DNA of 64,000 bases, from positions 1-64,000 of IMG/VR virus record IMGVR_UViG_3300043399_000339; one strand, given 5' to 3'. This document shows positions 50,263 to 57,770 of this stretch, in pieces (the first letter of the stretch is position 1; the number at the start of each line of letters is the position of its first letter). A program made the translations under genes and the position numbers. Origin of the DNA: a virus. The notes beneath the pieces were generated by a model. It was not told where the DNA came from and searched no databases. It saw nothing but the letters and a program-made list of their open reading frames with translations.

Positions 50263-51906
50263 GTGCCAAAAAAACTGAACACCCTTGATTTCATAGCCGC
50301 TGCCAGGGCCAAGCACGGCGGCAGGTACGACTATACGCGCGTCGCGTACGAAAACCGCCAGACACCAGTCACGATTGTATGCTCGAAGCACGGCGCGTTT
50401 ACACAAATGCCTGCCGATCATATTCATTCTGGCGCCGGCTGCCCGACATGCTCGGGCAATACCAAGCTCACGCTGGAGCGGTTTGTGTCGGAGTGCACGG
50501 AGCTCCATGCCGGTCGGTACGACTACTCTAAGGTTGTTGTGGTCAACAACACAACCGAAGTGGAAATTGTCTGCAGCGTCCACGGCTCGTTCTGGCAGCA
50601 GCCGAAACTGCATAGAAAAGGTCGCGGGTGCCCGAAATGCGCGGGGGTTGCAAAAAAAGATACCGCTGAGTTCATCCGAATAGCTACGCTCGCCCATGGA
50701 AACCGGTACGACTACTCCAAAACTAACTACGTGGGCGCCCGCGATAAAGTTACTATCATATGCCGGGTTCATGGCGCGTTTGAACAAATAGCCAGCGTTC
50801 ACTACAAAGGGGGTAACTGCCCAGTTTGCAGTAAGTCGGTGGCCCCTAGAAAAGCTGCGGCTGAGCGATTTGAGCGCGCCCAGGCTGGAATCTTGGCTCG
50901 CGGACTTCCGTACGCCTATGAGTTCCCGAGCGACGCAAACGAGCATAGCTACATAGCGATCGTATGTGACAAGGGGCACAAGTTTACGCAGCGCGCAGAC
51001 GGCGCTAAACGATATGGCTGCCCCACCTGCGCCGGCCGAAACTCCGCCGGTGAGGCTGAAGTCCGCGCGTTTGTGGAAAGCCTGGGCGTAACTACGGTGC
51101 GAACGCGCAAAGTCATACCCCCCACGGAGCTTGACATCTGGTGCCCCGAACAAAAAGTTGGGTTCGAGTACAACGGGTTGTACTGGCACTCTGACGCCCG
51201 TAGCCCGGACCGCAACCGCCACAAGGACAAGTCGGACGCTGTGCGCGCCGCCGGCGGCGAGCTTGTGCATATCTGGTCTGACGACTGGGCCCTGCGCCGC
51301 ACAGCTGTGGAGCACATGATCCGAGCCAAACTCGGCAGGCTCCCTTCGGTTGGCGCCCGAACGTGCGAAGTGCGACCAGTGCCCGCGGATACGGCTCGGT
51401 CCTTTCTGGAGACCTACCACCTGCAGGGTTGGGCCAGTGCTGACTACATCGGGCTGTGGCGTGGGGGAGAACTCTTGGCCTGCATGGGGTTCGCGGTAGC
51501 CCGCAGCATTCGAGGGAACACCGACCCGTCTGTGTTTGAGCTTGTGCGGTACGCTGCGAAGGTGCGCGTAGCCGGCGGTGGCAGCCGCTTGTTGGCTGCG
51601 TGGAAAGCAAAGGGGCTGGACTGGACCAGACTTGTTACCTACTGCGATCTGGCGCAGTTCACTGGCGGTCTGTACGTCGGCATGGGGTTCAAAGAGACCG
51701 CTCGGTACGGCGCTGACTACAAGATTCTCCGGGCCGGCTACGACCGGCGCCTGCACAAGTCGGCGGTGCAAAAAACCAAACTCAAGACACTCCTCGGAGA
51801 CAAGTTCGACCCTAGCAAGACTGAAGCCCAGCTGTGCGCGGAGAACCATATCTTCCGTGTCTGGGACTGCGGCCGGGTGCGGTACGAGCTGGCTCATACT
51901 GTATAG
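50263..51906 (+). CDS. Freestanding homing-type endonuclease (copy 2), opposite strand to its neighbours
   Basis: 547 residues; GTG start at 50263 behind ACGGAG. Three DUF723-like repeats (GGRYDYTRVAYENRQTPVTI; AGRYDYSKVVVVNNTTEVEI; GNRYDYSKTNYVGARDKVTI), each ending in a CPxC zinc pair. Then ELDIWCPEQKVGFEYNGLYW and LVHIWSDDW (Vsr/PD-(D/E)XK-like), then a GNAT-like region (IGLWRGGELLACMGFAVARS). Shares its whole layout with the gene at 41802. Inserted between TerL and portal on the opposite strand, overlapping the TerL stop by 13 bp. Confidence 0.82.
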   Translation: MPKKLNTLDFIAAARAKHGGRYDYTRVAYENRQTPVTIVCSKHGAFTQMPADHIHSGAGCPTCSGNTKLTLERFVSECTELHAGRYDYSKVVVVNNTTEVEIVCSVHGSFWQQPKLHRKGRGCPKCAGVAKKDTAEFIRIATLAHGNRYDYSKTNYVGARDKVTIICRVHGAFEQIASVHYKGGNCPVCSKSVAPRKAAAERFERAQAGILARGLPYAYEFPSDANEHSYIAIVCDKGHKFTQRADGAKRYGCPTCAGRNSAGEAEVRAFVESLGVTTVRTRKVIPPTELDIWCPEQKVGFEYNGLYWHSDARSPDRNRHKDKSDAVRAAGGELVHIWSDDWALRRTAVEHMIRAKLGRLPSVGARTCEVRPVPADTARSFLETYHLQGWASADYIGLWRGGELLACMGFAVARSIRGNTDPSVFELVRYAAKVRVAGGGSRLLAAWKAKGLDWTRLVTYCDLAQFTGGLYVGMGFKETARYGADYKILRAGYDRRLHKSAVQKTKLKTLLGDKFDPSKTEAQLCAENHIFRVWDCGRVRYELAHTV

Positions 51907-53408
51907 GCTCCCTTGCGCGGCATCCGCGGCGAGTCCTCTTCGATGTGGTCCGTGTGCAGGCGCAGCAGGCCACCCATCCGAGCGCGGCGCAGCGCGAGCG
52001 TCAACGCGTCAACTTGGTCGTCGTGCTCCGAAGATGGGAAGGCCAGCAGCTCCTCAACCACGTCGTTGGCCCATGGCGTCTCCGGGAACCACACGTGCCC
52101 GGCCGAGAACAAGTCAGCCACCGCGTTAAGCCGTGCGATCTTGTCGTTGCCTTTGCCCGGGCTGAAGTCTTGCACGAAGATACCCGAGCGCCGCATCTCG
52201 TCGATCAGCGGCTGCCCGCTGGCTTTGGCCTCCACGATCACGCTGTCGGGCGACCACTCTGCATACTGGTGGTGTGCCTCGGCCTTGAGGTCCGGGAACT
52301 CCCACTTGCCCTTGGCGCTGTTGAGCAGTATCAGGTTGGTCGAGCCGTCGTCCTCGCTCGTCCAGACACCCCATGTCTGGCACACAGACCAGTCCGAGCG
52401 CTGCTTGGTCGTCAGGGCCGTATCCCAGGACTGGATGATGAACTCCACTGCCGGAGGTGTGCGGTGCGGCCACCACCTGATCCACTCACGCTTGACGATT
52501 GCCGACTCGGCAGCCGTCGGATTCTGCTGGTACTGCGCGTTCCACTGCCACAACGGCATGGACGCCTTGGTCCGCAGGAGCGACTCCAGAGACCACTGCT
52601 CCGGCCACAGTGACTTCTGATCGTCGGAGTTTTCGTTGAGGATGGCAGGGAACTCAAACACCTCGTACTGGTCAGCGTCGGGTGCCAGTGCGGCGTCCTT
52701 GACCAAGCGCCCGATCAGGTCCCGCTGGTGCCAGCGAGTATGGAGGATACAGATTTTGCCTCCGGGCATTAGACGAGTACGCAAGCCCGATCGGAACCAT
52801 TCGTACGTGACGTCCAGGGAGTCAGTATTACCAGCCTTGATGTCCTGTTCAGATAAGGGGTCGTCGACGATGATTAGGTGGCCACCGCGGCCGGCAAGCG
52901 CACCGCCGGTACCTACAGCGTAGTATTCGCCGCCCTGGTTGGTGTTCCACTTGCCTGCAGCCTTCGCGTCGCCGGCAATCCGCACCCCAGGAAAAATCTT
53001 CTGGTACTCCTCGGTCTGCATCAGGTTTCTCACCTTGCGGGCCATGTCGATAGCCAAATCTGCAGTGTGCGAGGCCACAATGACCTTGTGGTCGGGGTTC
53101 CTACCCAGGTACCAAGCCGGGTAGTAGATGGAAATCATCTGCGATTTGCCGAACCGGGGCGCCATACTGACCGCGATGCGGTCTTTTTTGCCCGATTCCA
53201 CCTCGATCAGCAGCCGTCCGAGGCGTTTTAGGTGCGATCCGAACTTGTAGGTGCGGTCAATCAGGGCCACGAATGCCAAAAAGTCCGCTTGAGCTGCAGC
53301 GACACGCTTCCTCGACTCCAACTCGTCGATCATCGCGATCATGTCGGCCATTTCCTTGGGGCTCAACCCCCGCAGAATGGCGTCAAGACTGGGTTTTACC
53401 AGTTCCAT
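51894..53408 (-). CDS. Terminase large subunit
   Basis: 504 residues. Walker A-like APRFGKSQMISI (~81-90), Walker B GGHLIIVDDPLS (~180), then the nuclease domain with IIQSWDTALTTKQRSDWSVC, SVIVEAKASGQPLIDEMRRS and DDQVDALTLAL, the metal-binding acidic residues. Packages DNA through the portal. Its start lies inside the terminase small-subunit gene. Late-block position 2. Confidence 0.95.
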   Translation of the reverse strand: MELVKPSLDAILRGLSPKEMADMIAMIDELESRKRVAAAQADFLAFVALIDRTYKFGSHLKRLGRLLIEVESGKKDRIAVSMAPRFGKSQMISIYYPAWYLGRNPDHKVIVASHTADLAIDMARKVRNLMQTEEYQKIFPGVRIAGDAKAAGKWNTNQGGEYYAVGTGGALAGRGGHLIIVDDPLSEQDIKAGNTDSLDVTYEWFRSGLRTRLMPGGKICILHTRWHQRDLIGRLVKDAALAPDADQYEVFEFPAILNENSDDQKSLWPEQWSLESLLRTKASMPLWQWNAQYQQNPTAAESAIVKREWIRWWPHRTPPAVEFIIQSWDTALTTKQRSDWSVCQTWGVWTSEDDGSTNLILLNSAKGKWEFPDLKAEAHHQYAEWSPDSVIVEAKASGQPLIDEMRRSGIFVQDFSPGKGNDKIARLNAVADLFSAGHVWFPETPWANDVVEELLAFPSSEHDDQVDALTLALRRARMGGLLRLHTDHIEEDSPRMPRKGAYTV

Positions 53409-53955
53409 CGCTGAAAAGGTCGTCGGTAGACAGGTCCAAGGGCTGTGCTGGGTCCTCGGAAGGTGGCACGACGTAGGTTTCCGCCGTAATCACCTTGGTC
53501 AACCGCTCCCGCAGCAGCTGCTCCAGCTCCTCGGTCGGCCTATGGCGCATGGTGATCTCGGTTTTCTCCGTGAACAGCCCGACGTCGCTGATTTTGCCCA
53601 GCAGTTCGAGCGCCTTGATGCGGATACGCGGGTCAGGAGACTCGGTTTCGAGCAGCAGCCGGTTAGTCACGAAGGTGCGAATCTGGGATGCAGACTCCAC
53701 CACCGCCTTGTCGTACTCCGACAAGAGCGCCTTGAGATGCACGACAGTGCCTGGGCTGGACAAAAGGACTTCCGAGGGTTTGGTGGCGCCGGTGGCGACC
53801 GCTTGGGCCGCTTCTATGTCTGCGTCAGACACGGCAACGTCGCAGTTTAGCTCCGCAATGGACGCAAATGCAGCATCCACCCGCGACTGCAGGTCTGCAA
53901 ACGTAGGCGGGGTATCCACCAACGGGATGTCAGTCTCGAACACAGGTGTGTGCAT
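53383..53955 (-). CDS. Terminase small subunit (putative)
   Basis: 190 residues from ATG 53955 (MHTPVFETDIPLVDTPPTFA). The open frame continues upstream through 27-bp repeats, but that extension is low-complexity and rejected. Helical body (LKALLSEYDKAVVESASQIR; RIKALELLGKISDVGLFTEK). Position immediately before TerL is the main evidence for function. No strong RBS is visible. Confidence 0.7.
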   Translation of the reverse strand: MHTPVFETDIPLVDTPPTFADLQSRVDAAFASIAELNCDVAVSDADIEAAQAVATGATKPSEVLLSSPGTVVHLKALLSEYDKAVVESASQIRTFVTNRLLLETESPDPRIRIKALELLGKISDVGLFTEKTEITMRHRPTEELEQLLRERLTKVITAETYVVPPSEDPAQPLDLSTDDLFSDGTGKTQS

Positions 53956-54103
53956 AGGCAACCAGTAACGGTGAGTTTGCAGTGTAGCAAATTTTTTGAC
54001 AGGGGCTTGTTTTTTTGCAAGGGGGTGGGTTCCCCAGGAGCCGGCCGGAGAGATGGTGGGCGGAAATCGCAGGGGGTGGGGGGTGTTTTTGGCTTGTAGT
54101 TGG

Positions 54104-54187
54104 CTTTGTTCAGTTATGGCTTGCGGCCGTTTACTTTGTTCAGTTATGTCTTGTCGTGGACTTTGTCTAGTTATGTCTTGTCGTGGA
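54104..54187. repeat. Tandem ~27-bp repeats in divergent control region
   Basis: Units at 54104 (30 bp, diverged), 54134 and 54161 (27 bp, near identical), each containing AGTTATG[T/G]CTTG. They sit in the ~440-bp gap between the leftward terminase genes and the rightward 54396 gene, where both promoters should lie. Possible regulator-binding array. Confidence 0.85.
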
Positions 54188-54298
54188 CTTCGGGGGTACA
54201 AAACTCAGTGTATGTGCAGGTGGGGGGACCCATTTAAAAATCCGCCCTCCCCCATACCCCTACCCTCCGCCCAGTTAGCGTTGTAAGCCCCCACCCTA

Positions 54299-54327
54299 TT
54301 GACATTAGTTAGCCTTTCGGTTACATT
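54299..54327 (+). promoter_or_regulatory. Sigma70-type promoter for the 54396 gene
   Basis: TTGACA (54299-54304), a 17-bp spacer, TACATT (54322-54327). The palindrome at 54360-54371 lies just downstream of the expected start site, so it could block this promoter. Confidence 0.7.
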
Positions 54328-54359
54328 ACATATGCGCCATGCGTTATGGTGCAACTTGA

Positions 54360-54371
54360 TCTAACGTTAGA
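54360..54371. promoter_or_regulatory. Palindromic operator-like site TCTAACGTTAGA
   Basis: Perfect 12-bp palindrome (14 bp with flanking A/T), between promoter and gene. Shortest-spacer member of the dispersed palindrome set. Confidence 0.7.
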
Positions 54372-54395
54372 TCGTTCAACCCAACGGAGTCTTAT

Positions 54396-54974
54396 ATGTC
54401 TATCCCCTCTTTTGAATCCGCCGCCGTCGTCATCGTTGAGTCGTTCGCTCATCTGGATGAAGCGGCCAGCCGGCATGCCGACACTGAGCGCGCCGCTGTT
54501 CAAACCTATCTTGACGCGTGCCGCGCGGCGGGTGTGCCCGCCGATCAAGCGAACGTGGTCGCCATCGGCGAGGAGATTCGCGGAAGCCAAGCATTTGTTG
54601 ACGCGATCGCTGAAGGCTTGCTTGAAGCCAAAACCGTAACGGAATATGCGCAAAGCGCGATGCGCGCCTACTTTCACAATGTCCCGTTCACGAAGCGACT
54701 CAAGAACGTGTCCGAAATGGCTTTGCCTTGGAGCAAGAAGAAGGCAAGTGCCGCACCCGCGAAGAAGGCAAAGAGCGCCGCACCTGCTGCCGATCTGCCG
54801 GCCGCGCCCGATATGACCCCACACGACGAAGCCGACGGGCGCGCTTATGTGCTGGCACAGTCCAAGGCCCTTACCGCATGGGCTAACGCGAACATGAAAA
54901 CGCTGGACCTGCAAACCCGCGAAGTGGTGGAACATTTCGCACGCGCGGCCGCGTATCTTGCGAAGAAGGATTGA
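54396..54974 (+). CDS. Conserved early protein (192 aa), own transcription unit
   Basis: MSIPSFESAAVVIVESFAHL; helical throughout, with a Lys/Ala-rich low-complexity hinge (KKKASAAPAKKAKSAAPAAD) and a C-terminal helix ending HFARAAAYLAKKD. It has its own promoter, a palindrome on each side and a double terminator, so it is expressed separately from neighbouring operons. The flanking palindromes suggest regulation, possibly autoregulation. No HTH recognised; similar to phasin-like helical proteins in composition only. Confidence 0.75.
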   Translation: MSIPSFESAAVVIVESFAHLDEAASRHADTERAAVQTYLDACRAAGVPADQANVVAIGEEIRGSQAFVDAIAEGLLEAKTVTEYAQSAMRAYFHNVPFTKRLKNVSEMALPWSKKKASAAPAKKAKSAAPAADLPAAPDMTPHDEADGRAYVLAQSKALTAWANANMKTLDLQTREVVEHFARAAAYLAKKD

Positions 54975-54988
54975 TCTAACGGGTTAGA
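54975..54988. promoter_or_regulatory. Palindrome TCTAACGGGTTAGA
   Basis: Perfect half-sites with a GG spacer, immediately after the stop of the 54396 gene and before its terminators. Confidence 0.6.
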
Positions 54989-55017
54989 AGCCCATGTAAC
55001 AAAGTTACAAAGCCATT

Positions 55018-55040
55018 AGCCGCCCTAGGGCGGCTTTTTT
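55018..55040 (+). terminator. Rho-independent terminator 1 of a tandem pair
   Basis: AGCCGCCC / GGGCGGCT 8-bp stem with a TA loop, followed by TTTTTT. Ends the 54396 transcript. Confidence 0.92.
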
Positions 55041-55042
55041 GC

Positions 55043-55076
55043 GCCCGCTGGGGGCTACCCCTAGGCGGGCTTTTTT
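55043..55076 (+). terminator. Rho-independent terminator 2 of a tandem pair
   Basis: GCCCGC / GCGGGC outer stem with an inner GGGG/CCCC pairing, followed by TTTTTT. Backup terminator insulating the origin-like region. Confidence 0.88.
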
Positions 55077-55150
55077 GCGCGCTCCTGGGGGCTCCTGGCG
55101 CGCCCGGTGACCGTACCCGAGAGTTAGCGAGCGGGTGACCGTACCCGCGA

Positions 55151-55185
55151 GAGCGTGGGCGGGCGTGGGCGGGCGTGGGCGGGCG
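55151..55185. repeat. GC-only tandem 10-bp repeats
   Basis: Three-plus copies of GCGTGGGCGG at the left edge of the iteron region. No gene overlaps. Confidence 0.85.
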
Positions 55186-55199
55186 GCTAACGCGTTAGA
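55186..55199. promoter_or_regulatory. Palindrome GCTAACGCGTTAGA
   Basis: One-mismatch copy of the consensus TCTAACGCGTTAGA, adjoining the GC repeats. Confidence 0.6.
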
Positions 55200-55232
55200 T
55201 GGGAGATACTGGGTTTATGGACAGTGCTTATC

Positions 55233-55890
55233 TGTTACGCGTAATGGAGAGAGGCCGGGAGGGGGCTCGGGAGCGGCAGGGGGCGCTTACGCGAAACTAA
55301 CGCCAAATACGCTATGCGAGCACGTACACAGGCACAACCATAGATTTCAGGCAGGGGCCCGGCCCGCGTAACAGAAATTTTTTCCTGTTACGCTCCTGTT
55401 ACGCGTTCTGTTACGCGGCAGTGGCGCTCGCAAGTCGTTGATTTATATAGATTTTTTTGATTTTCTTAAAGTAGTAGATGAACGCGTAACCGGCGTAACA
55501 GGAAAAAACAACGCCCGGGGAAAAATGGCTTTTTTCCGCAGATTTCCTGCTCCTAAAAACGGAGCACTTTTGCGGAAATTTTTTGGGGTTTCCGGTTTTT
55601 GGCCTTTTCCCCTGTTACGCCTGTTACGCGCCCATTTTCGCTCCTAACCCATTGATTTCAAACGACTTTTCCGTAACTGACTTTCTGTTACGCGGCCGTT
55701 ACGCCTGTTACGCCGTTAGAACTATTGATTAAACATCGCCTCATTTTTCGGCCCTCCCTGTAGTACTTTCGCGATTGATTTGCGCCATCTTTAAAAAAAT
55801 TCGTTTTGGTAACTCGCCGAAAAATCTTTTAAAAAATTGGTTTTTTGAAAGATAAGACCCTACTCGCAAAGTGGGTAACGCCTGTTACGC
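55233..55890. other. Candidate replication origin: TGTTACGC iterons plus AT-rich DNA
   Basis: At least ten copies of the octamer TGTTACGC or one-mismatch variants, on both strands: starts at 55233, 55366(-), 55386, 55397, 55409, 55484(-, one mismatch), 55493(-), 55613, 55622, 55686, 55697 (one mismatch), 55706, 55883. Several neighbours are 9-12 bp apart, about one helical turn. The otherwise GC-rich genome becomes strongly AT-rich here (55435-55475 and 55780-55860). Iterons beside an AT-rich unwinding element are the hallmark of replicon origins. The short ORF at 55438-55647 is not convincing. Confidence 0.65.
55533..55578. other. Extended hairpin in origin-like region
   Basis: Outer stem TTTCCGCA (55533-55540) / TGCGGAAA (55571-55578) and inner stem TGCTCC / GGAGCA (55548-55566) with a 7-nt A-rich loop. 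Could act as a single-strand origin or protein-loading structure. Confidence 0.7.
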
Positions 55891-55925
55891 GCCCTGCCTG
55901 CCTACGCCGAACACAACCCAAACAC

Positions 55926-55954
55926 TTGACAAAACACAACCTTTCTGTTACAAT
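55926..55954 (+). promoter_or_regulatory. Consensus sigma70 promoter of the right early operon
   Basis: TTGACA (55926-55931), a 17-bp spacer, TACAAT (55949-55954): near-perfect. Reads rightward into the long leader and the 56609-64000 genes. Confidence 0.85.
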
Positions 55955-55973
55955 GGAAGTTCAGTAGGTCCTC

Positions 55974-55988
55974 GTTCTTTAAAAATTT
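55974..55988 (+). promoter_or_regulatory. boxA-like antitermination element
   Basis: GTTCTTTAAAAATTT, about 10-15 nt after the expected transcription start, resembles rRNA-leader boxA (TGCTCTTTAACA). Would bind NusB/NusE and let polymerase cross the structured leader and long operon. Confidence 0.5.
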
Positions 55989-56036
55989 GCTCGGCGGAGC
56001 CCCTGCCTTTTCGGTGCCCTTCACGCTTCTATCGCT

Positions 56037-56050
56037 TCTAACGCGTTAGA
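56037..56050. promoter_or_regulatory. Palindrome TCTAACGCGTTAGA
   Basis: Perfect 14-bp consensus copy, about 75 nt into the leader transcript of the right early operon. Confidence 0.75.
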
Positions 56051-56099
56051 CGCCGCACCTTCTAGGCTGCTCCAGCAAGCCCCCGCTGCACACATGCAG

Positions 56100-56450
56100 A
56101 AGCCAGTCAGGCTTGGCGCCTCACCCGTTAGCTCGGTCCCGTGCTAGCACTCTCGTGCAGTGCACGCCCGATCGCCAGCGGCCTGCGGTGTCCAACCTTC
56201 CACGGCGAGAAGGGGTCCGGTACCCAGTCCGGTCGTCGCGTGGCGACCCAGTAGTGCACCTGCGGGTGCCGAACAGTCAGCGCGGCGGAATGTTGCTGTC
56301 CGTCTGTGCGGGGGACTACCCCTGCCAGACCTCGTGCCTAAATGCCGCGGCCCATGCCCTCCGAAGGGGCCAAGCTGCTACCCGGAGTATTTGCGGACCC
56401 CCGCAAATGACAACCGCTGACGACGGAGCCGGCCCATGCCGGGAGATGCC
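56100..56450 (+). ncRNA. Candidate structured leader RNA
   Basis: A ~650-nt stretch between promoter and first gene with no convincing ORF but many stable hairpins: GTCGC/GCGAC (~56229), GCACC/GGTGC (~56255), GCGGGGG/CCCCTGC around 56310, ATTTGCGG/CCGCAAAT with ACCC loop (56389-56408), and CCGGC/GCCGG (~56432). It is transcribed from the consensus promoter. Could be a regulatory 5' UTR or an ornate phage ncRNA. I recognise no known family. Confidence 0.45.
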
Positions 56451-56529
56451 GTTGTGACAAGAGCTATCGCACGCCAAGCCATAGACCGAAAGGACTATGT
56501 AGCTGTGAGCCTGTCGGCTGCTGCCTGTA

Positions 56530-56543
56530 TCTAACAGGTTAGA
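56530..56543. promoter_or_regulatory. Palindrome TCTAACAGGTTAGA
   Basis: Perfect half-sites with an AG spacer, 66 bp upstream of the first gene of the right early operon. Confidence 0.65.
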
Positions 56544-56608
56544 CGCCGTGCGGGTTCACGGATGCACTGTCCGCATCAAGGCAATCAAACCAACCGAAAG
56601 GAGTCCCC

Positions 56609-56872
56609 ATGCCATCCGTTACCTATTCCAATTTCCGTGTGATCGACGACAAAGCGACGGCGACCGTAGCCACCGTGGACATGACCGAGCACCGGCGGTC
56701 CCTCTTCTGGCGCTCCCGTGCTGAGACCAAGACTGTCAAGGCATTCCGCCTCAAATACTCCGCGCTCTGGCGCCACCTAGAGACTGGCCTGCCCATGCCA
56801 GACCACAACAAGTTGGATGCGTTCGAGGCTGCCCACGAAGCCCTCCAATCCCTGAACAACGCAAAGGAGTAA
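56609..56872 (+). CDS. Hypothetical early protein (87 aa)
   Basis: MPSVTYSNFRVIDDKATATV: beta-strands followed by helices; a Trp/Arg-rich middle (RSLFWRSRAETKTVKAFRLK). AAAGGAG lies just upstream of the ATG. First gene after the structured leader, so probably strongly expressed early. No known domain. Confidence 0.7.
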   Translation: MPSVTYSNFRVIDDKATATVATVDMTEHRRSLFWRSRAETKTVKAFRLKYSALWRHLETGLPMPDHNKLDAFEAAHEALQSLNNAKE

Positions 56873-56874
56873 TC

Positions 56875-57198
56875 ATGGACCTCAACGAACTGCAAGCCCA
56901 TATCAAGAGCGGCCCCACCATCAGCCCACCCGGCCTGTACGCTATCCGCCGGCCGGCGCCCCGCATCGTCTGTGCCGACGGGTTCAATCTGTCCGTGCAG
57001 GCCAGCGAGACGCACTACTGCACGCCGCGCGACAACAAGGGTCCCTACACGCATGTGGAGATTGGCTTTCCCTCGGACGTCGAGCCCGAGCTTATGCCGT
57101 ATGTGGAGGACGCGGAGCGCCCGACGGACACGGTGTATGCACAAGTGCCGATCGAGGTGGCGCTGGCTGTTATCAACAAGCACGGAGGTCGGGGATGA
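56875..57198 (+). CDS. Hypothetical early protein (107 aa)
   Basis: LNELQAHIKSGPTISPPGLY, then PYTHVEIGFPSDVEPELMPY and TVYAQVPIEVALAVINKHGG. Resembles small conserved early phage proteins in layout only. ATGA overlap with the next gene. Confidence 0.7.
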   Translation: MDLNELQAHIKSGPTISPPGLYAIRRPAPRIVCADGFNLSVQASETHYCTPRDNKGPYTHVEIGFPSDVEPELMPYVEDAERPTDTVYAQVPIEVALAVINKHGGRG

Positions 57199-57407
57199 CC
57201 CGCTACGTGATCGAGTTCACCGAGGCGGAGCTTGCCCACGTGCATGAGTCTCTGACTCTGCGGCTCTACCACCTCAGCCGCAATCGCACGCTGACCGACC
57301 GGACACTAGATGAAGTGGCTGTGCTTGCCGATGAGATCGGCGCCATGCTGTACCCACCGACCACCACCGACCCAACAGAGAAGGAGACGGACCATGAAGA
57401 CCAGTGA
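57195..57407 (+). CDS. Hypothetical early protein (70 aa)
   Basis: MTRYVIEFTEAELAHVHESL, two helices and a disordered Asp/Glu/Thr tail containing the next gene's AAGGAG. Function unknown. Confidence 0.65.
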   Translation: MTRYVIEFTEAELAHVHESLTLRLYHLSRNRTLTDRTLDEVAVLADEIGAMLYPPTTTDPTEKETDHEDQ

Positions 57408-57729
57408 GATGTGCCGCCGCGCGGCGGAGGTTGTGCGTAAGCAGCCACAGACGCCGGCGTGCTTCGCGTTGGGGTCCGCAGCGGGTGCCCACCTGCGCGC
57501 CGAAAGGCCCGAGAACCTCCAGCAGCTGCTCGACCGCATCGACCTCTCACTCGACCCGCATGGGTACGTCACGCAGTGGCTGCACGCCAAGCACAATGTG
57601 CCTAAAAAGCAGCTGTCCACAAAACCTGGCTCCCCTAACTGGCACTACTTCCCCACCCCGGAAGTGCAGGACTACCGACGTCGCTGGCTGCTGGCGCTTG
57701 CAGCAGAGTACGAGGCCCGCGGTGACTGA
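57394..57729 (+). CDS. Hypothetical early protein (111 aa)
   Basis: ATG 57394 (MKTSEMCRRAAEVVRKQPQT), with AAGGAGACGGACC upstream; a longer in-frame reading inside the previous gene is rejected. Helical: LQQLLDRIDLSLDPHGYVTQ then DYRRRWLLALAAEYEARGD. Function unknown. Confidence 0.7.
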   Translation: MKTSEMCRRAAEVVRKQPQTPACFALGSAAGAHLRAERPENLQQLLDRIDLSLDPHGYVTQWLHAKHNVPKKQLSTKPGSPNWHYFPTPEVQDYRRRWLLALAAEYEARGD

Positions 57730-57733
57730 GGCC

Positions 57734-57753
57734 GTGTCTAACGCGTTAGACAC
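57734..57753. promoter_or_regulatory. Extended 20-bp palindrome GTGTCTAACGCGTTAGACAC
   Basis: The longest perfect member of the set, in the 41-bp gap between the 57394 gene and the Ala-rich repeat gene at 57771. Intergenic position and perfect 20-bp symmetry make it the best binding-site candidate. Confidence 0.8.
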
Positions 57754-57770
57754 GCTGAACGGAGACTCGC

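Noticed and set aside
50248-51897. 549-residue open frame antisense to the endonuclease at 50263
   Set aside because: Lacks motifs, whereas the + strand frame has complete zinc and nuclease motifs.
53956-54201. 82-residue N-terminal extension of the small terminase frame
   Set aside because: Reads through 27-bp DNA repeats giving repetitive RQDIT-type sequence; conserved-looking protein begins at 53955.
55438-55647. 69-residue ORF in the AT-rich origin-like region
   Set aside because: No ribosome site, spans iterons and hairpin; Phe-rich chance translation.
56113-56457. ORFs of 114 and 86 residues in the structured leader
   Set aside because: No ribosome site, two frames equally open, Cys/Arg/Pro-rich chance composition; hairpins explain the region better.
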